Below, one piece after another: positions 57,157 through 64,000 of a DNA stretch of 64,000 nucleotides. The stretch spans positions 124,001 through 188,000 of the forward strand of contig NZ_JALJRY010000014.1 of assembly GCF_024519455.1 (NCBI RefSeq). The letters run 5' to 3'. The position numbers and the translations under genes were made by a program. Below the pieces are notes generated by a model. It worked only from the letters and a program-made list of their open reading frames with translations, searched no databases and was not told where the DNA came from. Numbering within the stretch: position 1 is the stretch's first letter; each line of letters begins with the position of its first letter. This DNA comes from Streptomyces sp. STR69 (GTDB lineage Bacteria > Actinomycetota > Actinomycetes > Streptomycetales > Streptomycetaceae).

Positions 57157-57319
57157 GTGGTGCCTCGTTTCCCTCACGAGCCGGCAAGACGGTGCGTCTC
57201 GCCATGAAAACGGTCTCAATGCGAACCGTGCGGGTAACAGACAACACCATCTTTGGTCAGTGTTGCGATAGTTGGCAAATAAAGTAGTCTGCTCGCCAGA
57301 GTGACTGAAGGGGGGGCCT

Positions 57320-57670
57320 TTGTCATCGCTCGACGCCGCGCTGGACCGCGCCCTGAGCGCGCCCGGTATCAGCGGAGCCATGCTGGTCGATGCCGTCACC
57401 GGCCTCTCCTATGCGGAGTCGGGTGAGGTGAGTGGCAGTCAGGATTCCTGCGAAATAGCGGAGATCGCCCGTACCCGCCTCATCCGGGCCGGTGCGTCGG
57501 GGGAGTTGGAGAGCGTCATCGTGACCACCTCCAGCCGTCATCTCGTGACGCTCCAACTCGCGCGGCGGGGCGACCCCTTGTTGCTGTGCGCGACCGTCGA
57601 CCGCGAACGCACCAACCTCACCTGGGCGTTGCTCGAACTGCACCGGTACGCCGACGAGTTGCTGGCATGA
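57320..57670 (+). CDS. Divergent roadblock-like protein
   Basis: 116 residues from TTG at 57320, with a G-rich AAGGGGGGG 5 bases upstream. SSLDAALDRALSAPGISGA, MLVDAVTGLSYAESGEVSG, ELESVIVTTSSRHLVTLQL and LLLCATVDRERTNLTWALL align with the roadblock protein on the other strand, though the glycine-rich hairpin differs. The function is inferred to be protein-protein regulation. Its stop overlaps the next start by 4 bases (ATGA), so it is coupled to the DUF4388-like gene. The promoter lies in the AT-rich gap at 57230-57290. Confidence 0.75.
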   Translation: MSSLDAALDRALSAPGISGAMLVDAVTGLSYAESGEVSGSQDSCEIAEIARTRLIRAGASGELESVIVTTSSRHLVTLQLARRGDPLLLCATVDRERTNLTWALLELHRYADELLA

Positions 57671-58518
57671 CCCAGGCCGGCACCGAGGAACCGCTCGCCG
57701 ACTCCCGCAACGTTCCGGCGCTGTTGTCGGCTCTCCGGGACCGGGCGCGTTCCTGCACCGTGCGCGTCACCGGCACCCCGGGCGGCTCCATCCACGTGCG
57801 CGACGGGCTCGTGGTGGCCATGGAGACGCCCGGCGCACCGGGTATCGAGGGCCTGTTGCTCAGGTCGGGCCGGATCAGTGAGGAGGCGTGGTCGGCGGTC
57901 CGGGCCTCCGACACCACCCACGAACACCTCGCCGCCGAGCTCGTGGAGCGCGGGCTGGTCGGCGCCGGGGAGCTCGAAGTCATCAGCCTGAGCGCCCTGT
58001 TCGACGCGGCCTTCGCGCTCTCCCTCGCCGTACCCGGCAGTTGGGAGGTCGCCGATCCCGTACCGGCGCTGTACCGCAACGACGGTGTCACCCCCGAGCG
58101 ACTCCTCGACGAGGTGTCCCGGCGGATCAACCTCCTTGCCGGGGAGCCCGGTTCGGTCGCCGCTCTCGCCCGCACCCGCGTCCGGTCGGTGTCCGCCGCG
58201 GGTCTGCCCGGGACCGTCGGCGGGCTTCCCGCCCGGCACCACGAGGTTCTGGCCCACGCGGACGGACGCGGCACGGCGAGGGACATCGCCTTCGCCCTCG
58301 GCCGAGGTCTCTTCGCCGTGATGATGGACCTGAGACACCTGCTGGACCGCGGTCTCGTCCAACCGCACACACCCTCGCCTGACAACAGGCCCAGCACGGC
58401 GGCACGCGGCGCACCCACCGCGCCCCAAGCCGGGGCGTCCGCCGCACCCGACTCCGTACCGCTCCCGCGCCGCCGCCCCGGTCGGAATGCCGCACCTGAG
58501 CCCCGGCCCCACGACTGA
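57667..58518 (+). CDS. DUF4388/PATAN-like regulatory protein
   Basis: 283 residues, coupled to the roadblock-like gene by an ATGA overlap. The N-terminal part (about 15-75) resembles DUF4388: ALLSALRDRARSCTVRVTG, GGSIHVRDGLVVAMETPGA and EGLLLRSGRISEEAWSAVR. Two winged-helix-like segments follow (AELVERGLVGAGELEVISL; HHEVLAHADGRGTARDIAF with ALGRGLFAVMMDLRHLLDRG). The last 45 residues are Pro/Ala-rich and disordered. DUF4388 proteins occur with roadblock and GTPase or two-component signalling genes. The partner here is presumably one of the three roadblock-like proteins in the cluster. Confidence 0.7.
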   Translation: MTQAGTEEPLADSRNVPALLSALRDRARSCTVRVTGTPGGSIHVRDGLVVAMETPGAPGIEGLLLRSGRISEEAWSAVRASDTTHEHLAAELVERGLVGAGELEVISLSALFDAAFALSLAVPGSWEVADPVPALYRNDGVTPERLLDEVSRRINLLAGEPGSVAALARTRVRSVSAAGLPGTVGGLPARHHEVLAHADGRGTARDIAFALGRGLFAVMMDLRHLLDRGLVQPHTPSPDNRPSTAARGAPTAPQAGASAAPDSVPLPRRRPGRNAAPEPRPHD

Positions 58519-58639
58519 ACGACCCGCCCTGCCCCGTCCGCCCGCGCCGAGACGCCCCGCGGACGCACCGGGCCCGACGTGACCGGATCCCCTCCCGCCT
58601 CGTTGTCCCACCGCCTGCACGCAACAGGAAGAAGACGCC

Positions 58640-59008
58640 ATGAGTGACCCCGTGACCGACCTCCTCATCGCCCTGCGGGACAACGTAATGGGAGTCACCG
58701 AATCCACCCTGGCCACCAGTGACGGGCTCGTCGTGGCCAGCGACGCGAACAAGACCCACCCCGAGTCCATGGCCGCGCTCGCGGCGGCGGGCCTCGCACT
58801 CGGCCACCGGCTCGCCGACCACGGCGGCGCGGGACACCTCCGCGAGATCACCGCGCGGGGCAGCACGGGCCACGTCATCGTGACGGCCGTCGGAGACCGC
58901 GCGCTGCTCGCCGTGGTGGCCGACGACGGCCTCGACGAAGCGGCCTTCCGCCGTGAGATCCCGGCACTCACGGCGGAACTCCGCCGCCACCTCGACAAGG
59001 ACGTCTGA
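58640..59008 (+). CDS. Roadblock/LC7 domain protein
   Basis: 122 residues from ATG at 58640 (GGAAGAAG upstream). Classical roadblock order: TDLLIALRDNVMGVTESTL, ATSDGLVVASDANKTHPES, MAALAAAGLALGHRLADHG, GHVIVTAVGDRALLAVVAD and AFRREIPALTAELRRHLDK. It is closer to the roadblock proteins of streptomycete conservons than to the pair at 56791/57320. In a conservon a histidine kinase, a DUF742 protein and a small GTPase follow; none is present here. The gene lies 121 bases after the DUF4388-like gene on the same strand. Confidence 0.88.
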   Translation: MSDPVTDLLIALRDNVMGVTESTLATSDGLVVASDANKTHPESMAALAAAGLALGHRLADHGGAGHLREITARGSTGHVIVTAVGDRALLAVVADDGLDEAAFRREIPALTAELRRHLDKDV

Positions 59009-59140
59009 TCGGCAGGGACGTCTGAGCCGTCCCGGTCCTCTCATCGGTCCTGTGCGGGGGTGACGCGAATTCCGTGCCGCCCCATCCTGCTACTCTGCGG
59101 ATCCACTTGACCACTTTGAGTAAAACCCAGGGGTGTGCGC

Positions 59141-60352
59141 GTGAAGGTCGCCTGTGTCGGAGGCGGGCCCGCCGGCCTGTATCTCTCGATCCTGCTGAAG
59201 CGGCAGGACCCGTCCCACGACATCACCGTCTACGAGCGCAACCCCGAGGGCTCGACCTACGGCTGGGGCGTCACGTACTGGCGCGGACTGCTCGACCAAC
59301 TCCGGGCGTACGACCCCGAGTCGGCGCAGGCCGTCGACGAGCACTCGGTGCGCTGGAGCGACGGCGTCGCCCGCATCCGGGACCTCACGACCACCCAGCC
59401 CGGCGACGAGGGCCACGGCATCGGCCGCCACCGCCTCCTCAAGATCCTCGCCGAACGGGCCAGATCCCTGGGCGTACGGCTGGAGTTCGATCACGACATC
59501 ACCGCCGACGACCTGCCCGACGCGGATCTGATCGTGGCCGCCGACGGCGTGAACAGCGCGCTGCGCACCCGCCACGCCGACCACTTCGGCGCCGAACTCA
59601 AGCCCGGCCGCAACCAGTACATCTGGCTCGGCACCAGCAAGGTCTTCGGCTCCTTCACCTTCGCCTTCGTGGAGACCGACCACGGCTGGATCTGGTGCTA
59701 CGGCTACGCGTTCGGCCCCGAGGGCAGCACCTGCGTCATCGAGTGCGCCCCCGAGACCTGGACCGGCCTCGGCCTCGACACCGCCGCCGAGGTCGACGGA
59801 CTCGCCCTCCTGGAGAAGCTCTTCGCCGACCTCCTCGACGGCCACTCCCTGATCGGCCGGGCCTCCGCCGACGGCAGCGCCCAGTGGCTCAACTTCCGCA
59901 CCCTCACCAACCGCACCTGGCACCGCGACAACCTCGTCCTGCTCGGCGACGCCGCCCACACCACCCACTACTCGATCGGCGCCGGCACCACCCTCGCCCT
60001 GGAGGACGCCATCGCGCTCGCCGACGCCCTGCGCGATCACACCGAACTCCCACAGGCCCTCGCCGCCTACGAACAGCGCCGTAAATCCGCCCTGTTGTCC
60101 ATCCAGAGCGCGGCCCGCTACAGCGCCCAGTGGTACGAGAACCTCCAGCGCTACATCCACCTGCCCCCGCACCGCATGTTCGCCCTGCTCGGCCAGCGCC
60201 ACTCGCCGCTGCTGCCGTACGTCCCGCCGCAGGTCTACTACGGCATCGACAAGGCGGCCGGACGGCTGGAGGCGCTGCGCCGGTTCAAGCGCTGGCTCGG
60301 CCCCAGGGTGGCGCGCACCGTCCACGCGCGGGCGCTCGCCTCCCGCAAGTAG
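59141..60352 (+). CDS. FAD-dependent aromatic monooxygenase-type oxidoreductase
   Basis: 403 residues from GTG at 59141 (AGGGG 7 bases upstream; GTG at 59135 is too close to it). The FAD motif VACVGGGPAGLYLSILLKR, the ribose-contact DLIVAADGVNSALRTRHAD and the GD motif LVLLGDAAHTTHYSIGAGT mark group A flavin monooxygenases. GWGVTYWRGLLDQLRAY and the C-terminal FKRWLGPRVARTVH resemble the salicylyl-CoA 5-hydroxylase and tryptophan-hydroxylase (VioD)-like branch. The substrate is probably an aromatic acid, possibly CoA-bound. No ring-cleavage genes are adjacent. Cytoplasmic, NAD(P)H-dependent. Confidence 0.87.
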   Translation: MKVACVGGGPAGLYLSILLKRQDPSHDITVYERNPEGSTYGWGVTYWRGLLDQLRAYDPESAQAVDEHSVRWSDGVARIRDLTTTQPGDEGHGIGRHRLLKILAERARSLGVRLEFDHDITADDLPDADLIVAADGVNSALRTRHADHFGAELKPGRNQYIWLGTSKVFGSFTFAFVETDHGWIWCYGYAFGPEGSTCVIECAPETWTGLGLDTAAEVDGLALLEKLFADLLDGHSLIGRASADGSAQWLNFRTLTNRTWHRDNLVLLGDAAHTTHYSIGAGTTLALEDAIALADALRDHTELPQALAAYEQRRKSALLSIQSAARYSAQWYENLQRYIHLPPHRMFALLGQRHSPLLPYVPPQVYYGIDKAAGRLEALRRFKRWLGPRVARTVHARALASRK

Positions 60353-60377
60353 GGCGCCGGGCCTCCCCGGCACATTG

Positions 60378-60419
60378 GGTGAATGGCTATTCACCGGATA
60401 GGGTGAATAGCCATTCACC
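60378..60419. promoter_or_regulatory. Double TetR-type operator upstream of the MFS exporter
   Basis: Two 18-bp sites, GGTGAATGGCTATTCACC (60378-60395) and GGTGAATAGCCATTCACC (60402-60419), are exact reverse complements of each other, and each is itself a palindrome apart from its 4-base centre. The 6-base spacer is GGATAG. They lie 27 bases before the transporter ATG and surely bind a dimeric repressor, most likely the TetR protein encoded downstream. Confidence 0.85.
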
Positions 60420-60446
60420 TTCTTTTACATGTCCGCTGGAGTGCCC

Positions 60447-61937
60447 ATGGGCCAGCCCGTGCCGATACCCGACCCGCCCGGTGCCACCGGGCGGACCCCC
60501 TTGCGGGACCGGCTCACCGTGCCGGTGCTGGCCTTCGGCGGGATCCTGATGGCGGTCATGCAGACCGTGGTCGTCCCGCTTCTGCCGTCCCTGCCCCGGC
60601 TGACGCACTCCTCCGCGGGCGCCGTCTCCTGGATGGTCACCGCGACCCTGCTCTCCGGCGCCGTCCTCACCCCCGTACTGGGCCGGGCCGGCGACATGTA
60701 CGGCAAACGGCGGGTCCTGATCGGTGCCCTGACCCTGATGACCGTCGGCTCGGTCATGTGCGCCCTGTCCTCCGACATCCGCGTACTGATCACCGCCCGC
60801 GCCCTGCAAGGCGCCGCGGCCGCCGTCGTCCCCCTGTCGATCAGCATCCTGCGCGACGAACTGCCCCCGGAGCGCCGGGGCAGCGCGGTGGCACTGATGA
60901 GCTCCACGGTCGGCATCGGCGCCGCCCTCGGACTGCCGCTGGCCGCACTGATCGTCCAGTACGCCGACTGGCACGTCATGTTCTGGGCGACCAGCGCGCT
61001 CGGCGCGCTCGGCGTGGCGGGGATCTGGTGGGCGGTGCGCGAGTCGCCCGTCCGGGAGCCGGGCCGCTTCGACGTGCTCGGCACCCTGGGACTGGCCGTG
61101 GGACTGGTGTGTCTCCTCCTCGGGGTGTCCCAGGGCGGACAGTGGGGGTGGGGGAGTCCGCGGATCCTGGCGCTGTTCCTCGCCACGGTCGTCGTGTTCG
61201 GCCTGTGGTGGTGGCAGCAACTGCGCGTCGAACAGCCCCTGGTGGACCTGCGGCTGGTGTCCCGGCCCCGGGTGGGCCTGTCCCACGTGGCGGCTCTGCT
61301 GACCGGCTTCGCGTTCTACGCCAACTCCCTGGTCACCGCCCAACTGGTGCAGGCGCCCAAGGCCACCGGGTACGGGCTCGGACTGTCCATCGTCCAGACC
61401 GGCCTGTGCCTGCTGCCCGGCGGCATCACCATGCTGCTGCTTTCACCCGTCTCGGCCCGGATCTCGGCGGCGCGCGGCCCGCGGATCACGCTCGCCCTCG
61501 GGGCCGCGATCATCGCGCTCGGCTACGTGGTGCGCATCGCCGACAGCCGTGACCTGTGGACGATCATCCTGGGCGCGACGGTCGTGGCCACCGGCACCAC
61601 CTTCGCCTACTCGGCGCTGCCCACGCTCATCCTGCGCGCCGTCCCGGCGGGCCAGACCGCGTCCGCGAACGGCGTCAACGTCCTGATGCGGACCATCGGC
61701 CAGGCCGTCTCCAGCGCCGTGGTGGCCGCCGTCCTGGTGCACCACACCAGCCTCGTCGGCGGGCTCCCCCTGCCCACGCTGCACGGATACCTGATGGCTT
61801 TCGGCATCGCGGGCGTGATCGCCCTGGTCGCGAGCGCGGCGGCACTGACCATCCCGGGCGACCCCACCCCCGACGACACGCGGACCACCCGGGACCGCGC
61901 CGAGGGCGCGCGGGACGAGGCGTTGGAGGGAGCATGA
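60447..61937 (+). CDS. MFS transporter, DHA2-type (drug/H+ antiporter, 14 segments)
   Basis: 496 residues from ATG at 60447 with GGAG 5 bases upstream; the ATG at 60429 overlaps this. Fourteen membrane segments fit the DHA2 layout. Landmarks are VPVLAFGGILMAVMQTVVV, LGRAGDMYGKRRVLIGALT (motif A), ITARALQGAAAAVVPLSIS (motif B), GSAVALMSSTVGIGAALGL (motif C) and ASANGVNVLMRTIGQAVSS. It should export a toxic compound or metabolite in exchange for protons. Regulation: double operator upstream and TetR gene overlapping its stop by 4 bases. The exported compound is unknown. Confidence 0.93.
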   Translation: MGQPVPIPDPPGATGRTPLRDRLTVPVLAFGGILMAVMQTVVVPLLPSLPRLTHSSAGAVSWMVTATLLSGAVLTPVLGRAGDMYGKRRVLIGALTLMTVGSVMCALSSDIRVLITARALQGAAAAVVPLSISILRDELPPERRGSAVALMSSTVGIGAALGLPLAALIVQYADWHVMFWATSALGALGVAGIWWAVRESPVREPGRFDVLGTLGLAVGLVCLLLGVSQGGQWGWGSPRILALFLATVVVFGLWWWQQLRVEQPLVDLRLVSRPRVGLSHVAALLTGFAFYANSLVTAQLVQAPKATGYGLGLSIVQTGLCLLPGGITMLLLSPVSARISAARGPRITLALGAAIIALGYVVRIADSRDLWTIILGATVVATGTTFAYSALPTLILRAVPAGQTASANGVNVLMRTIGQAVSSAVVAAVLVHHTSLVGGLPLPTLHGYLMAFGIAGVIALVASAAALTIPGDPTPDDTRTTRDRAEGARDEALEGA

Positions 61938-62521
61938 GTGCCGTGAGCACCACTCCACCCACCGCGTCCCCGCCCGCACGCCGGGACGCCGAGGCGACCA
62001 AGGCGGCCATCCTCAGGGCGGCCCGCTACCTTCTCGCCCGGAACGCGCACGCCGACATCACCCTCAAGACCGTGGCCGAACGCGCCGGTGTCAGCGCCCC
62101 GTTGATCCTCAAGTACTTCGGCAACAAGGAAGCCCTCTTCGCCCGCGTGATGTCCTTCGAGACGGACGCGGAGGCCCTGCTGGACGCCCCGCTCGACGAA
62201 CTCGGCCACCACATGGTCCGGCACGTCCTGGTCAGCCAGCGCGAGCGGGGCGCCGACCCGCTGCTGCGCATCGCGTTCGCGCCGCTGCAGGGCGACCACG
62301 GGGACATCCTGCGCGTCAACTTCCGCGCCCAGGTGGTCGACCGCCTCGCCGGACGGCTCCCCGGCCCCGACGCGGCCCTGCGCGCCGAACTGGCCGTCTC
62401 CACCATCCTCGGCCTCGGCGTGATGTACGGCATCGCCCGCGGCACCCGGCTGCGCGAGACGCCGACGGACACCATCGTGGACCGGTACGGGCCCACTGTG
62501 CAGGCCCACTTGGAGTCCTAG
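61934..62521 (+). CDS. TetR-family repressor of the MFS exporter
   Basis: 195 residues, starting within the transporter stop (ATGA). The HTH region is KAAILRAARYLLARNAHAD, ITLKTVAERAGVSAPLILK and YFGNKEALFARVMSF. The C-terminal domain (RHVLVSQRERGADPLLRIA; LRAELAVSTILGLGVMYGI) forms the ligand pocket and dimer interface. Autoregulation through the inverted GGTGAAT...ATTCACC sites is strongly suggested by synteny. Its last 4 bases overlap the convergent prenyl synthase-like gene. Confidence 0.92.
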   Translation: MSAVSTTPPTASPPARRDAEATKAAILRAARYLLARNAHADITLKTVAERAGVSAPLILKYFGNKEALFARVMSFETDAEALLDAPLDELGHHMVRHVLVSQRERGADPLLRIAFAPLQGDHGDILRVNFRAQVVDRLAGRLPGPDAALRAELAVSTILGLGVMYGIARGTRLRETPTDTIVDRYGPTVQAHLES

Positions 62522-63441
62522 GCGTATCGGCGTGCCCTTCGGTACTGCCGGGCCAGGACCCGCAGCGTGGCGAACGCCGACGGCCCCGTGTCATGAAGCA
62601 GGACCCTGCCCCCTGCGCGTCGCACCGCGCCGAGGCGCAGTTCCTGGACGGCGATCAAGGCGTCGAGGAACGGCCGGTGTTCCGCCGCGACGAGAGTGGG
62701 AAGCGCACGGCAGCCCGCGAGCGTGGCCTCCGCGAGGTCGGCCTGCGCCCGGACCACGCGGTCCAGCGCGGGCACGCACGCCTCCGACTTGCTCCGCAGA
62801 TTCTCGAACCTCAGCCCGTGCCGGGCGAGTTCGTCCCGAGGGATGCCGATGCGGTCGCTCTCGGCGTCCTCGCGGAGGTCGGCGAGGAAATCGCTGCGCT
62901 GCCAGCCGTCGATGAGATCCCGGCAGCCTCTGACGTACGACTCGTACGCCTCGGAGTCGGCCGGCGCGAGCAGGGACGCGGTCAGCATCAGGGCGGGCAG
63001 CGAGTAACTGTCCACGTACGCCTGGAAGTCGGCCTCCGTCTCGAAGCCGGTCCAACTCGCCTCGACGGGAGCGCCGTCGAGGAAGGCCCGCACCCGGGAC
63101 GCCATGTGAGGGTGACGGCGAGCGGTGTCCCAGAGCGCCAACAGGGTGTCCTGGTCGGGTGGTTCGCCGCTCTCCAGGGCTGCCGAGGTCTCGGCGTCCC
63201 AGGCGGCGAGGGCCGCCGTACGCGCGTCCGCGTCGCCGGTGTCGATCAGTTCGTCGGTCGTGTGCATGTAGGCCACCGCGGCGACGACCGGCGGATGCAG
63301 CTCCGCCGGCAGCAACAGCCTCACCGCCACGTACTCGTGCAGCGCGTATCTGCGGACGATCCCGTGCTGGGCGTCGTAGGCGCTCCGTAGCCGCGGGTCG
63401 GTGATGCCCGCCTTCGTCAGCGCGGTCGGCCAACCGGTCAC
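62518..63441 (-). CDS. Squalene/phytoene synthase family protein
   Basis: 307 residues. The family's two acidic motifs are present but modified: MHTTDELIDTGDADART in the first (DxxxD spacing) and SDFLADLREDAESDRIGIP in the second, followed by RDELARHGL, where phytoene synthases read YLP and a similar helix. SYSLPALMLTASLLAPA aligns with the conserved YCxxVAGxVG region but lacks its cysteine and glycines. These enzymes couple two prenyl diphosphates head to head. The altered motifs make a different or lost activity possible. It follows the cholesterol-oxidase-like gene by 42 bases on the same strand, so the two may be cotranscribed. Confidence 0.78.
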   Translation of the reverse strand: MTGWPTALTKAGITDPRLRSAYDAQHGIVRRYALHEYVAVRLLLPAELHPPVVAAVAYMHTTDELIDTGDADARTAALAAWDAETSAALESGEPPDQDTLLALWDTARRHPHMASRVRAFLDGAPVEASWTGFETEADFQAYVDSYSLPALMLTASLLAPADSEAYESYVRGCRDLIDGWQRSDFLADLREDAESDRIGIPRDELARHGLRFENLRSKSEACVPALDRVVRAQADLAEATLAGCRALPTLVAAEHRPFLDALIAVQELRLGAVRRAGGRVLLHDTGPSAFATLRVLARQYRRARRYA

Positions 63442-63483
63442 AACTCTCCCTGTGTCAAGATCCCGGACACAGCCTAGTGACTG

Positions 63484-64000
63484 CTAGCCGAACAGCCGGT
63501 CCAGGAAGGCGTTCCCGAACACCCCGTGCGGGTCGAGCCGGTCGAAGGTCCCGGCCGCCTGCCCCCACACCGATTCCCCGAACGAGCCCGGGACCGCTGT
63601 CCCCAGCACCTCCTCGTCGCTCCACGCGGCCTGCTCGGTGTACGCCCAGCCCTTCGACCACTCGACCCGGGTGCCGTCGTACGAGCGGAACAGGAACTGC
63701 TCCAACTCCCGCAGGAACTCCTCCGCGTACGGCGTCCCCGGCAGCGTCAGGACGTCCAGCCAGACCGCCGTGTCCCACTCGGGATGCTCGGCACTCGGCT
63801 GCAGCGCGGACAGCAACGGGGCGCGGGCCCCGGTGAGTTCGGCGTCCGCGGGGTGGTCGAGGCCGGTCACCCGGATCTCTACGGTGCCGTTGACGGGGAA
63901 CCGGCCGAGCGCGGCGTACGCGGCGAGCCGTTCCCGGTAGAACTCCGTGAACTCGTGCACCACGCCCTGCACTTGGGCCCGGCTGGTGAGCACCGCATAG
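63484..64000 (-). CDS. Cholesterol-oxidase-type (VAO-fold) flavoprotein, 3' part
   Basis: The frame is open at the window's right edge; about 172 C-terminal residues are visible. RFPVNGTVEIRVTGLDHPA, EWDTAVWLDVLTLPGTPYA, EEFLRELEQFLFRSYDGTR, VEWSKGWAYTEQAAWSDEE and the end DRLDPHGVFGNAFLDRLFG match the substrate-binding half of type II (covalent-FAD) cholesterol oxidases. The FAD-binding half and any signal peptide lie outside the window. It oxidizes a sterol or related alcohol with O2 in the characterized members. The partner downstream is the squalene/phytoene synthase-like gene, hinting at triterpenoid chemistry (inference). Confidence 0.78.
   Translation of the reverse strand, partial: YAVLTSRAQVQGVVHEFTEFYRERLAAYAALGRFPVNGTVEIRVTGLDHPADAELTGARAPLLSALQPSAEHPEWDTAVWLDVLTLPGTPYAEEFLRELEQFLFRSYDGTRVEWSKGWAYTEQAAWSDEEVLGTAVPGSFGESVWGQAAGTFDRLDPHGVFGNAFLDRLFG

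Noticed and set aside
1..64000. tRNA, rRNA, riboswitch or CRISPR features
   Set aside because: No CCA-ended cloverleaf, rRNA-like sequence, repeat-spacer array or recognizable riboswitch was found by reading; a covariance-model search would be decisive.

Overview
The window is a very GC-rich actinobacterial chromosome segment, almost certainly from a Streptomyces. The supporting signs are GC-biased third codon positions, frequent GTG starts, ATGA and TGATG start-stop overlaps, leaderless promoters, rare TTA leucine codons, a streptophobe/DUF6777 gene pair, an EshA-type encapsulin next to a 2-methylisoborneol synthase, and a ClpP pair beside a PopR/ClgR-like regulator. About 66 protein genes, three pseudogenes and several operator-like sites can be supported. 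I see no tRNA, rRNA, CRISPR array or insertion sequence. The gene content (oxidoreductases, regulators, transporters, secreted hydrolases, pseudogenes) looks like accessory or chromosome-arm material rather than core.

Layout, left half. 1-6.2 kb: 3' end of an SsuD-like monooxygenase, an Eis-type acetyltransferase, an acyl-CoA dehydrogenase, an NCS1 permease with a cysteine-rich tail, and an AmiC/urea-type binding protein without a clear export signal. 6.3-12 kb: MarR regulator, a DGPF/YCII protein with an ECF42-type sigma factor, an aldehyde dehydrogenase, an ArsR-SRPBCC operon behind a 34-bp perfect palindrome, and an extended SDR. 12-17 kb: secreted PI-PLC-like protein, aldo/keto reductase, PPOX protein, a decayed dienelactone hydrolase, and a BlaI-M56 peptidase pair. 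17-23.5 kb: VOC protein, adenosine deaminase, DinB protein, LysR regulator, aldo/keto reductase, SDR, AraC regulator, NTF2-like protein. 23.8-28.2 kb: a hypothetical gene with two TTA codons, then an operon of a double-FHA ABCG transporter, an SH3-like protein and a Ser/Thr kinase.

Layout, middle. 28.2-32 kb: NTF2-like protein, streptophobe protein, DUF6777 protein, RsbW-like ATPase. 32-35.9 kb: methyltransferase, XRE regulator, a ClpP3/ClpP4-like pair in which the second subunit lacks the catalytic His, and an epoxide hydrolase. 36-40 kb: VOC protein, a secreted GH127-type arabinofuranosidase with a LamG domain, and two ABC-transporter gene remnants meeting head to head. 40-48 kb: an oligopeptide ABC importer, a CocE-type hydrolase and a TetR regulator in one operon. 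47.9-52.3 kb: a lipoprotein hydrolase, then eshA (family 2B encapsulin shell) - terpene cyclase - geranyl diphosphate C-methyltransferase, which together form the 2-methylisoborneol odorant pathway with its protein shell.

Layout, right end. 52.6-56.6 kb: VOC protein, TetR/NTF2 divergent pair, LtrA-like membrane protein, RNase H with a cysteine-bearing tail. 56.8-59 kb: four small genes (two paralogous roadblock-like proteins facing apart, a DUF4388-like protein and a classical roadblock protein) with no GTPase or kinase beside them. 59.1-64 kb: flavin monooxygenase, an MFS exporter and its TetR regulator behind a double operator, a squalene/phytoene synthase family protein, and the 3' end of a cholesterol-oxidase-like flavoprotein.

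The best leads for new biology are the encapsulin cluster with its N-terminally short cargo enzyme, the GTPase-less roadblock cluster, the kinase/FHA/ABC operon, the NCS1 permease with an eight-cysteine tail, and the ClpP pair with one apparently inactive subunit.
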